From Steroidobacteraceae bacterium (GTDB lineage Bacteria > Pseudomonadota > Gammaproteobacteria > Steroidobacterales > Steroidobacteraceae): DNA of 10,008 nt. Under the pieces are notes generated by a model. The model made no database searches and was not told the origin of the DNA. It saw only the letters and a program-made list of their open reading frames with translations. A program made the position numbers and the translations under genes. This document shows positions 1 to 6,882 of the stretch, in pieces. The stretch spans positions 1-10,008 of the forward strand of contig JAJTCR010000181.1 in assembly GCA_021325695.1 (NCBI GenBank), read 5' to 3'. The stretch's first letter is position 1. Every line of letters begins with the position of its first letter.

Positions 1-7
1 GCTCGTC

Positions 8-1316
8 ATGGAGGCCGTCAACATCCCGAAGGTCATGAGCCCTTGGGAGATGCGCGCGCACCTGACGGCGCTGTTCGGCGAGGCAGAGCCCTCGCCGCAC
101 CTGCAGCGGCTGGCACAGGCCACGAACCAGCTGACGACGCCGTGGCGTGCGCTGTGGGCCGCCGATGGCGAGGACGATGCAGGCCTGTCGGAATACCGTG
201 ACGCGCTCGAGCGTTACCGTGCAGAGCTCGCGCGGCTCGGCGCAGGCATCGTCATCAAGGGCGGTGCGCCACTCCAGAAGACGATCGAAGCGGGCGTATT
301 GAAACCCGCGATCGCCAGGGCGCAATCGAAGGGCGATCCCGAGACGCGCGAGACCGAATACCCGCCGGACGACGTGCCGTCCCCCTCGGCGGCAGTCGCG
401 TCCACGGGCACGAAGGAACACCGGCCGCGTGCCATGCCAGGGACGCCCCGGAGCGGCCGTGATCCGCAATTCGACCGTCCGCTCATGATCGTGTGCCCAC
501 CCCGCAGCGGCTCGACGCTGCTGTTCGAGACGCTCGAGCAGTCGCCCGACGTCTACACGGTCGGCGGCGAGAGTCATCGCCTGATCGAAAGCGTGGCCGG
601 GCTGCGCCCGCGTGGCCGGGCTGCGCCCGGAGGCCCACGGCTTCGATTCCAACCGCCTCGATGCGACCGACGCGACGCCGGCGAACGTCGGAGAAGTGCG
701 CGCCCGGTTCCTGGGCGCCCTGCGTGATCGCGAAGGCCGCCCGCCTCCCGCCGCACGGTTGCCGTTGCGCCTGCTCGAGAAAACCCCCAAGAATTCGCTG
801 CGGGTACCGTTCCTGGCTCGCGCGTTTCCGGAGGCGCGGTTCCTGTACCTGCATCGCGACCCGCGCGAGGTGCTGAGCAGCATGATCGAGGCGTGGGAAT
901 CGGAAAGGTTCCGGACGTATCCGCACTTGCCCGGCTGGTCGGGTCCTGCCTGGTCCATGGTGCTCGTGCCGGGATGGCGTGAACTCGTCGGTCGGCCGCT
1001 GCACGAAATCGTCGCGCACCAGTGGGCCGCGACGACCGCGATGCTGCTCGACGACCTCGGTGCGCTGCCGCCGGAGCGACGGCTGCTCGTGCGCTACGAC
1101 ACGTTCCTCGCGAATCCCGAGGCGGAGGTGCGTCGACTGTGCGGCGAACTCGAGCTGGCGTGGGACATGACCCTGACCGGCGACCTGCCCTTGTCGCGTT
1201 TCACGGTCAGCAAGCCCGCGAAGGACAAATGGCGGCGCCACGAACGGGAGATCGAAAGCGTGTTGCCGGGTCTCAAGCCGCTTCTCGACCGCTCGGCCGC
1301 GTTCGCAGCCGGGTAG
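8..1316 (+). pseudogene. Sulfotransferase-family gene, frameshifted by a 19-bp duplication
   Basis: Sulfotransferases of this type move a sulfuryl group from PAPS to an acceptor; the acceptor here is unknown. The first frame (8-727) carries the 5'-phosphosulfate-binding loop PPRSGSTLLFETL at residues 164-176, followed by GGESHRLIE. The second frame (open to the TAG at 1314-1316) carries LYLHRDPREVLSSMIEAW, the 3'-phosphate-binding region. The frames are separated by a perfect 19-bp tandem duplication at 591-628. Removing one copy gives a continuous 429-residue protein reading LIESVAGLRP-EAHGFDSNRL. As read, translation stops at 727 after 239 residues, losing the 3'-phosphate site. Residues 1-157 before the P-loop are not recognised. 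The frame is open to the left edge (CTC GTC before the ATG at 8), so the true start may lie outside the window. The gene ends 16 bp from a convergent neighbour. Family assignment is firm; whether the break is biological or an assembly error cannot be told from the sequence. Confidence 0.82.
591..628 (+). repeat. Perfect 19-bp tandem duplication inside the sulfotransferase gene
   Basis: The unit GCGTGGCCGGGCTGCGCCC occurs at 591-609 and again, without mismatch or gap, at 610-628. Because 19 is not a multiple of three, the extra copy shifts the reading frame by one. Deleting one copy joins the two sulfotransferase halves exactly. Confidence 0.97.
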
Positions 1317-1332
1317 ACCCGCGTACCGCCTG

Positions 1333-1623
1333 TCAGGGCGTCGGAGTGGGGGGCCTGTGGCCGGCCCAGATCAACGCTGCGTTGATGCGTTCGAGCAGGT
1401 TGTTGCGCGCCGATTCACCGGTATGGGTGACCGGGCCGATCATGATCGGGTCGATCCAGTTGCTGGCTTCCGTGAGGCAGGCGCAGAGTTCCTTGATGCA
1501 ATCGCTGCGAACGCGCACGGCCTCGCGCAGTTTCGCGATTTCCTGGGCCTGGGAGGAAATCGTCTCGTGGGCCGAGTCGAGCTCCGCCGACAGCCTGCTT
1601 TTTTCCTTCAGTGCTTCGAACAC
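1333..1623 (-). CDS. Small coiled-coil protein of unknown function
   Basis: The gene is not recognised. From a GTG at 1621-1623 it encodes 96 residues. Residues 1-55 are charged and helical with hydrophobics at heptad-like spacing (LKEKSRLSAELDSAHE and onward), so a coiled coil is likely. A Cys cluster (CIKELCAC, residues 42-49) follows, and the tail ends PPTPTP. No signal peptide or membrane segment is visible, so it is probably cytoplasmic. The GTG is chosen because GAGGAGG stands five to six bases upstream (complement of 1628-1634). The extension to an ATG at 1692 has weaker G/C bias at third positions and no ribosome-binding site. If that ATG were used, the protein would be 119 residues. 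It converges on the broken sulfotransferase gene with 16 bp between stops. Confidence 0.6.
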   Translation of the reverse strand: MFEALKEKSRLSAELDSAHETISSQAQEIAKLREAVRVRSDCIKELCACLTEASNWIDPIMIGPVTHTGESARNNLLERINAALIWAGHRPPTPTP

Positions 1624-1813
1624 TCGCTCCTCCTCGAAACCTCGGGGTCTGCGTCGAAGCAGATGAAAACCCAACGCCCGGGTCGCAGCCATCAGACATT
1701 GCGCACCGTCCGGCCTGCTTTGGATGACAGCCCGCTTCCCTTGCGGCTATCAGGCAAGGCGCACGGCGGCGGCGATGACCGTGGCCTGCCAGCCTTTTGC
1801 AGCTCGCCGGGCG

Positions 1814-2080
1814 TCAGCCCCGGCTTTTCCGGGCCCGCGACGATGCGCTGCTGCTCTTTCGGCGGCCCGAGCTCGACTTGGTCTTGCGCCTCGAGGCGGC
1901 CTTCTTCCTGGGCGCGGGCGCCTTGCCCCCTTCCCGACGTGCTTCGGACAGGCCGATCGCAATGGCCTGCTTGCGGCTCTTGACCGTCTTGCCGGAGCCG
2001 CTCTTCAACGTGCCGCGCTTGCGTTCGTGCATTGCGCGCTCGACCTTTTCCTTGGCTTTCGCACCGTATCGACTCGCCAT
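1814..2080 (-). CDS. DUF6496-type small basic protein with histone H1-like tail
   Basis: An 88-residue protein. Residues 1-50 (MASRYGAKAKEKVERAMHER, then KSRKQAIAIGLSEARREGGK) match my memory of the DUF6496 family, whose hallmark is the KQAIAIGLSxAR segment. Residues 52-88 form a low-complexity Lys/Arg/Ser/Ala tail similar to histone H1-like bacterial proteins, which suggests nucleic-acid contact; that is inference, and the family function is not established. The ATG at 2078-2080 is supported by GAGGGA six bases upstream. It lies on the same strand as the coiled-coil gene, about 190 bp before it, and diverges from the FMN reductase gene across about 180 bp. Confidence 0.82.
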   Translation of the reverse strand: MASRYGAKAKEKVERAMHERKRGTLKSGSGKTVKSRKQAIAIGLSEARREGGKAPAPRKKAASRRKTKSSSGRRKSSSASSRARKSRG

Positions 2081-2260
2081 GTGCAGTCCCTCGCCAAACC
2101 TAAGCGATCAACGGTTTTTTGCATGGCAGGCGCGTCCCCCGCTGTCGGCCGACGCGTCGATTCCCGTCGCCCCGGGCGCGCGCCGGGCTATCGGACTCGG
2201 CCGGTGCGAACCTCTCACAGCGTGGCGAACCATTCGGACCGGACCGGCTCTAAGTGCTGC
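2081..2260. other. Divergent intergenic region with overlapping palindromes
   Basis: This spacer separates the DUF6496 gene (leftward) from the FMN reductase gene (rightward) and should hold both promoters, but I cannot identify convincing -35/-10 pairs. It contains two overlapping perfect 10-bp palindromes, GTCGGCCGAC (2144-2153) and CGACGCGTCG (2150-2159). A GC hairpin, CCCGG-N7-CCGGG, lies shortly downstream. In so GC-rich a sequence these may be chance. Confidence 0.35.
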
Positions 2261-3305
2261 ATGAGCGAACCGCCAGACGATCGTGCCGGCGACGTGCGCA
2301 AGGGACAGGGCGACGTCAAGCTCGATCGCGAGGAGTTCTCGCGGCGCCTGCGTGAGCGCTTTTACGACCCCGCTTTCGAACAGGCCGCGCACGAAGTCGA
2401 CCGCATCGTCGAGATCGCCTGGCGCAATTACGACGAGTACCAAATTACCCGTCGAGTGGCTCGCAGCCCGCGCGGCCATCCGCGACGCGCAACGACGGCA
2501 CGACGATCCCGCGGCCCCGACGCGCATCCTGCTGGTGTGCGGGGCCGCACGCCATGACGAGACGTGCCCCGGCGAAATGTCCAAGTCGTTCCGGCTGGCA
2601 GCCGCTGCCCGCGAGGAACTGCAGCGACGCCCCGGCGTCGAGTGCGACCTGCTCGACCTGAGCCTGCTCACGGCGCAGTACGGCCGCCAGATCTTCCCCT
2701 GCAAGGCCTGCGTGTCGACCGCCATGCCGTTGTGCCACTGGCCGTGTTCCTGTTACCCCAATCATGCAATGGCCCAGGTCGGTGACTGGATGAACGAGTT
2801 GTACCCGCGCTGGGTCGCCGCGCACGGCGTGATGATCGTGACGCCGGTGTACTGGTACCAGGCACCGAGCGTCCTCAAGCTCATGATCGACCGGCTGGTG
2901 TGTGCGGACGGCGGCAATCCCGACCCGACGACCACCCACGGCAAGGACCCGAAGCGGGCCAAGGCGCTCGAACTCGCCGGCTGGCCCTATCCGCGCCACC
3001 TCGCCGGACGCCACTTTGCGATCGTCGTGCACGGCGACGCGGAGGGCACCGACATCCTGCGACGGTCGCTCACCGGCTGGCTGCAGGACATGCACCTGGT
3101 GCAGGCGCACCCGGTCGCGACGATCGACCGCTACATCGGCTATTACGAGCCCTACGCGACGAGCCACGCCGCGCTCGACCGCGACACCGCGTTCGTCGAC
3201 GAGGTCCGCCAGGCCGCGCGCGTCCTGGCCGAGTCGGTCAGCCTCGCGCGGTCCGGGCGGCTCGTGCAGGTCGCGCCGGCCGGGACGGAAATTCGTCCGA
3301 AGTGA
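2261..3305 (+). pseudogene. NADPH-dependent FMN reductase family gene, one-base frame disruption
   Basis: This is a flavodoxin-fold oxidoreductase of the NADPH-dependent FMN reductase family; the physiological substrate is unknown. The N-terminus lies in one frame (ATG at 2261, through FYDPAFEQAAHEVDRIVEIA to WRNYDEY at 2440) and the rest in the next (LPVEWLAARAAIRD onward). Skipping one base at about 2441 gives DEYKLPVEWL and a continuous protein of 347 residues. Uncorrected, the first frame stops at 2557 after 98 residues. The fold begins with TRILLVCGAARHDETCPGEM (87-106), the flavin-phosphate region. VMIVTPVYWYQAPSVLKLMIDRL (190-212) is the typical second flavin-contact segment. Between them is a Cys-rich loop with C147, C150, C158, C162 and C164. 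The protein looks cytoplasmic. The upstream GTG at 2283 of the second frame gives an implausible Ser/Thr/Arg-rich leader. The stop is 15 bp from a convergent gene. A sequencing error is a real alternative to true inactivation. Confidence 0.8.
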
Positions 3306-3320
3306 TTGCCCCGAACGGCG

Positions 3321-3812
3321 TCACTGACCCATCAACCGGTCGATTTCCGCGAAAAAGCTGCGCCGGCCGCCGGTCAGGCCGAGCGCACGCCAGGTCGGCG
3401 CGAGCCGCACGACACGCTCCTTGAAGGCGTCCTCGTAATACTCCGGGTCCAGGTACCCCTGCTGGTACTGGTAGTGCATGTTGTCCCAGTGGGTCTGTTG
3501 CGCGATCTGCCACATGCGGAAGCGGCGCAGTTCGGCCTCGGTCAGGTCGTCGAGCGCGGCGACGTCCTCCGGATAGCCCTTCTCGGTCAGCTTGATGATG
3601 ATCGGCCCGATGTGCTCGGAATCGGCCGCCTGCACGAGCATCGCCTGCAGCGCGTCGGAGCGCATCTGGTAGGTCTGGGCCAGTGCCAGGCGCCGGCCCT
3701 CCTCCATCGCGTGCGTGTTCTGCTTGATCTGCTTGGCGAGGTAGATCAGCGTGACGACAACGGCCAACGCCCCCACCATCTCGCCGACCGAGCCCCAGTC
3801 CTGCAGGGTCAT
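3321..3812 (-). CDS. Single-pass membrane protein of unknown function
   Basis: A 163-residue protein starting MTLQDWGSVGEMVGALAVVV. One hydrophobic segment, about residues 9-26 (VGEMVGALAVVVTLIYLA), is followed by KQIKQNT and a mostly polar domain rich in aromatic residues (THWDNMHYQYQQGYLDPEYY). This layout is common in proteobacterial proteins of unknown function with a short N-terminal anchor and a cytoplasmic helical domain; no enzymatic motif is visible. The ATG at 3810-3812 is preferred over an in-frame ATG at 3872 because GGGAGGT (complement of 3818-3824) sits five bases upstream and the 20 extra residues are Arg/Gly-rich and unlike a membrane protein start. It is convergent with the FMN reductase gene and divergent from the GGDEF-EAL gene. 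Confidence 0.8.
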   Translation of the reverse strand: MTLQDWGSVGEMVGALAVVVTLIYLAKQIKQNTHAMEEGRRLALAQTYQMRSDALQAMLVQAADSEHIGPIIIKLTEKGYPEDVAALDDLTEAELRRFRMWQIAQQTHWDNMHYQYQQGYLDPEYYEDAFKERVVRLAPTWRALGLTGGRRSFFAEIDRLMGQ

Positions 3813-3824
3813 CGCGCACCTCCC

Positions 3825-3840
3825 TTCCGCGGTTCCGCGG
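3825..3840. repeat. Tandem pair of TTCCGCGG
   Basis: TTCCGCGG occurs twice without a gap, at 3825-3832 and 3833-3840; each copy contains the palindrome CCGCGG. It lies immediately upstream of the ribosome-binding site of the leftward membrane-protein gene, in its probable 5' untranslated region. An operator or a structured leader is possible; chance is also plausible at this GC content. Confidence 0.4.
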
Positions 3841-4031
3841 CCTCCACGATAGCGCACGCCGGTCGTTGCCATCCCCTGTCCCGGCGCGCGCCTGCCACGC
3901 CCGGTCGGTTGCGCGGAATGCCTGTTCTGGATGGACCTCGAACCCTGCCCGGTTTGTGGACGGCGTCACGTTTCGGCCGTTGGTTTCCAGACCAGGGTCA
4001 CGGTCGACCCCGGCCGCCTGAGGCTGAATAT

Positions 4032-4052
4032 GCCGGGTTTACAGAATCCGGC
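4032..4052 (+). promoter_or_regulatory. Hairpin upstream of the coupled mini-ORF
   Basis: The arms GCCGGGTT (4032-4039) and AATCCGGC (4045-4052) pair over eight positions with one G-U wobble and enclose a five-base loop, TACAG. The hairpin ends five bases before the GGGGAGG ribosome-binding site. There is no following T-run, so it is not an obvious terminator. A role in controlling ribosome access is inference. Confidence 0.4.
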
Positions 4053-4072
4053 GCGTCGGGGAGGCGCCGCGA

Positions 4073-4096
4073 ATGACGCTCCAGGCGCATCGATGA
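4073..4096 (+). CDS. Seven-codon mini-ORF translationally coupled to the GGDEF-EAL gene
   Basis: An ATG at 4073 follows GGGGAGG (4058-4064) by eight bases and encodes MTLQAHR, ending at the TGA at 4094-4096. That stop shares ATGA with the ATG (4093) of the GGDEF-EAL gene, which has no convincing ribosome-binding site of its own. The arrangement is typical of translational coupling, so the peptide may serve only to deliver ribosomes to the downstream start. There is no evidence that the peptide itself has a function. Confidence 0.4.
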   Translation: MTLQAHR

Positions 4097-6882
4097 GCGA
4101 CCGCACCACGCGCGAGCCCTTCAGCGGCGGCTGGACGGGCGTCGTCGCCCTCGCGCTGTTCGCGTACGTCGCGCTCGCGATCGTGCTGATCCTGGTCGAC
4201 GGCCAGGGCGGACGCGCGCTCGAGGTGTTCAACCTCTACTCGGACTCGGTCGCGAGTCTCACCGTCGCGGTGCTCGCCGCCGCGGCGGCCCGCGGTTCGC
4301 TGCACGCGGCGACGCGGCGCACCTGGTGGCAGCTGACGGCCGCCCTGGCCGCGTACAGCGTCGGCAACCTGCTGCACTCGACCTACTGGCTCTTCGACGT
4401 CGACCCGTTCCCGTCGATCGGCGACGTCTTCTTCCTCGCCTTCTACCCGCTCGTGTTCGCGGCCGTGCTCACCGTCATGCGCGCGGCGGCCCTGCGCGTG
4501 CAGTGGGCGCGACTCGGCCTCGACGCGACGATCCTGCTGCTCGGCTTCGGGGCCTTCTTCTGGTACTGCGTGATCGAACCGACCGCGACGGCGCAGCGCG
4601 ATCCCGACATGCTCAAGTACGTGCTCGCCCAGAGCTACATCGGGCTCAATTGCATCACGTTGCTCGCCTGTGGCGTGTTGTTGATGCACGCGGGTGCGGC
4701 GCCGGTCCGACGCCGGACCGTGACGCTGCTGACGCTCGGTTTTTCGTGCATGTCGTTCGCCGACATCATCTGGGCGATGTCGAAGGTCCAGGGCAGCTAC
4801 CTGCCGGGCGCCGCCTCGGACGCGCTGTACCTTTCGTGCTACGTCTGGCTCGGCGCCGCCGCGCGCGAACACCTGCGGGGCGAGCCCAACCTGCGCCGGC
4901 CGCCGAGCGCGCTCGGCAGCGCGGTCGTGCGCGGCATGCCTTACATCGCGATGATGATCTCGTTCTCGGTGCTCGTGTACGTCGAGAGCAGCGCGGCGTC
5001 GAGCCCCGTGAACACGATGACCGTGATCATCTTCGTGCTCACTTCGCTGGTGATGGTGCGCCAGGGCGTGATCTCGCGCGACGACGCGCTGCTGCGGGAG
5101 CAGCGCGCGGCGGGGCTGGTCGAGGCCCGGTACGCGTCGCTGATCAAGAACGCGACCGACGTGATCATGATCGCGGACTCCGAAGGCCAGCTGCGGTTCG
5201 CCTCGCCGGCCGCCGAACGGACGCTCGGCATCCACCCCGATGCACTGGTGGGTCGCAACCTGCTCGACCTCTGGTCGGATGGCGACCGGGACCGGCTGTC
5301 CGCGTTCCTCGAAGAGGTCGGCCGCAGCCCGCGCGGGCGCGTCGTGGGCCCCCTGGAGATCGTCGTCGACACCGCCGAACGCCGTGGCACGCTCGAATGC
5401 GTCGGCAGCAACCTCGCGGACGATCCGGCGATCGCGGGCCTCGCGCTCAACCTGCGCGACGTGAGCGAACGCAAGGTGCTCGAGGAGCAGCTGCGCAAGC
5501 TGGCGTTCCACGACCCGCTCACGCTGCTGGCGAACCGCAGCCTGTTCTGGAACCGCGTCGAGCATGCACTCGCGCTCGCGCAGCGCACGCAGCAGCACGT
5601 CGCGGTGATGTTCCTCGACCTCGACAACTTCAAGATCGTCAACGATTCGCTCGGGCACGACGCGGGCGACCGCCTGCTGCAGGCCGCCGCGCAGCGGCTG
5701 GTGAAATCCACGCGGCCGTCGGACACGGTCGCGCGCCTCGGTGGCGACGAATTCGCGATCCTGCTCGAAGGCATCCGCGACGAAGGCGACGTCGTGCGCA
5801 TCGCCGGGCCGATCACCGACTCGTTCAACCGCCCGCTGCTGGTCGACGGCCGCGAGACGGAAACGACGGCGAGCATCGGCGTCGCCTGTTCGATGCTCGG
5901 CGACGACGCCGAGCAGCTGCTGCGCAACGCCGACATCGCGATGTACCACGCGAAGGCGGCCGGCAAGGCGCGCTTCGTGCTGTTCCAGCCGCACATGCAG
6001 GAGCAACTGCACGATCGCCTGCGGCTCGAACAGGACATCGACCTCGCGCTCGCGCGGCACGAGTTCTTCGTCGAGTTCCAGCCGGTCGTCGACCTGACCA
6101 GCCGCGAGCTGCTCGGCGTCGAGGCGCTCACGCGCTGGCAGCATCCGGACCGCGGGCTGGTGATGCCCGGGGACTTCATCGCCGCGGCCGAGGAATCGGG
6201 TCGCATCGTCGAACTCGGCCGCCAGGTGCTCGTCGACGCGTGCAGCCAGGTCCAGCGCTGGAGCCACGCCCTGCCGCACGGTCGCGGCCTGCGTGTCGCG
6301 ATCAACATCTCCGGCCGTCACCTGCAGCAGGGCGACCTGATCGCCGACGTGCGGCACGCACTCGAGGTGTCCGGCCTCGATCCCGGCAACCTCGTGATCG
6401 AACTCACCGAGAGCACGATCATGCAGAACACCGAGGCCAACCTCGACCGTTTCCGCGAGCTCAAGGCGCTCGGCGTGCGGCTCGCGATCGACGACTTCGG
6501 CGTGGGGTACTCGTCGCTGTCCTATCTGCATCGGTTCCCGATCGACATCCTCAAGATCGATCGCGCGTTCGTGAGCCGCCTGACCGAACAGGACGGCGGG
6601 CCGGAGCTTGCGCGCGCCGTGGTGATGCTCGGCTCGACGCTCGGGCTCGAGACGGTCGCAGAGGGGATCGAGAACGAGGAGCAGGTCCGGAGCCTGCTCG
6701 ACCTCGGGTGTGTCGCCGGGCAGGGTTTCCTGTTCGCCAGTTCGTGCTCGCTCGCCGACGTCGCGAACACGCCCTACATGGCGCGCCGTGCGCGGATCCG
6801 CGGCGACCGCGCGCCGTTCGACCTGACCGCGACCGGTCGTTTCAAGACTTCGGAGCTCCTGGTGCGCTCGGCGGCCGGCTGA
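4093..6882 (+). CDS. Membrane-bound PAS-GGDEF-EAL cyclic-di-GMP enzyme
   Basis: A 929-residue bifunctional-type c-di-GMP regulator: GGDEF domains make c-di-GMP from two GTP and EAL domains hydrolyse it to pGpG. Residues 15-325 hold roughly ten hydrophobic segments, a multi-pass membrane sensor I cannot assign to a named family. A PAS domain (about 343-455) ends in DVSERKVLEEQLRKLAFHDP, the usual PAS-GGDEF linker. The GGDEF motif is at 550-554, with the inhibitory RxxD site RPSD (541-544) five residues before it. The EAL domain (about 645-890) keeps EAL (677-679), N738, E770, DD (800-801), K821, E857 and GQGF (876-879), so both activities look intact. The start at 4093 is chosen because third-position G/C preference begins sharply there; an ATG at 4030 behind TGAGG is the alternative. 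Its 3' end overlaps the convergent radical SAM gene by 109 bp. Confidence 0.95.
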   Translation: MSDRTTREPFSGGWTGVVALALFAYVALAIVLILVDGQGGRALEVFNLYSDSVASLTVAVLAAAAARGSLHAATRRTWWQLTAALAAYSVGNLLHSTYWLFDVDPFPSIGDVFFLAFYPLVFAAVLTVMRAAALRVQWARLGLDATILLLGFGAFFWYCVIEPTATAQRDPDMLKYVLAQSYIGLNCITLLACGVLLMHAGAAPVRRRTVTLLTLGFSCMSFADIIWAMSKVQGSYLPGAASDALYLSCYVWLGAAAREHLRGEPNLRRPPSALGSAVVRGMPYIAMMISFSVLVYVESSAASSPVNTMTVIIFVLTSLVMVRQGVISRDDALLREQRAAGLVEARYASLIKNATDVIMIADSEGQLRFASPAAERTLGIHPDALVGRNLLDLWSDGDRDRLSAFLEEVGRSPRGRVVGPLEIVVDTAERRGTLECVGSNLADDPAIAGLALNLRDVSERKVLEEQLRKLAFHDPLTLLANRSLFWNRVEHALALAQRTQQHVAVMFLDLDNFKIVNDSLGHDAGDRLLQAAAQRLVKSTRPSDTVARLGGDEFAILLEGIRDEGDVVRIAGPITDSFNRPLLVDGRETETTASIGVACSMLGDDAEQLLRNADIAMYHAKAAGKARFVLFQPHMQEQLHDRLRLEQDIDLALARHEFFVEFQPVVDLTSRELLGVEALTRWQHPDRGLVMPGDFIAAAEESGRIVELGRQVLVDACSQVQRWSHALPHGRGLRVAINISGRHLQQGDLIADVRHALEVSGLDPGNLVIELTESTIMQNTEANLDRFRELKALGVRLAIDDFGVGYSSLSYLHRFPIDILKIDRAFVSRLTEQDGGPELARAVVMLGSTLGLETVAEGIENEEQVRSLLDLGCVAGQGFLFASSCSLADVANTPYMARRARIRGDRAPFDLTATGRFKTSELLVRSAAG

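Larger units (their letters stand above)
3813..4092. other. Divergent intergenic region before the GGDEF-EAL gene
   Basis: About 280 bp hold the promoters of the leftward membrane-protein gene and the rightward GGDEF-EAL gene. Visible elements are a tandem TTCCGCGG pair at 3825-3840, a hairpin at 4032-4052, and a strong ribosome-binding site at 4058-4064 serving a seven-codon frame. A weak promoter-like pair (TCGACC at 4004-4009, GAATAT at 4026-4031, spacer 16) is only a suggestion. The frame of the GGDEF-EAL gene is open back to 3931 and reads CPVCG near there, but third-position G/C preference is lost before 4093, so I do not count it as coding. Confidence 0.5.

Noticed and set aside
483..1241. 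A 252-codon minus-strand frame across the sulfotransferase gene
   Set aside because: Arg/His/Gln-rich composition and no motif; the plus strand carries the sulfotransferase motifs.
1306..1335. Terminators in the short convergent gaps at 1317-1332 and 3306-3320
   Set aside because: The gaps are only 15-16 bp and show no stem followed by a T-run.
1816..1832. Hairpin CCCGG-CTTTT-CCGGG as a terminator of the DUF6496 gene
   Set aside because: It lies inside the coding end of that gene, has a five-pair stem, and no T-run follows in the direction of transcription.
3931..4092. N-terminal extension of the GGDEF-EAL gene beginning MDLEPCPVCG, with a zinc-ribbon-like CPVCG
   Set aside because: Third-position G/C preference is absent before 4093, only one CxxC is present, and no good ribosome site precedes 3931.
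3930..4092. Possible c-di-GMP riboswitch before the c-di-GMP gene
   Set aside because: I compared it by eye with the GEMM consensus; a GGTCACG-like piece occurs, but the conserved core and tetraloop receptor pattern is missing.
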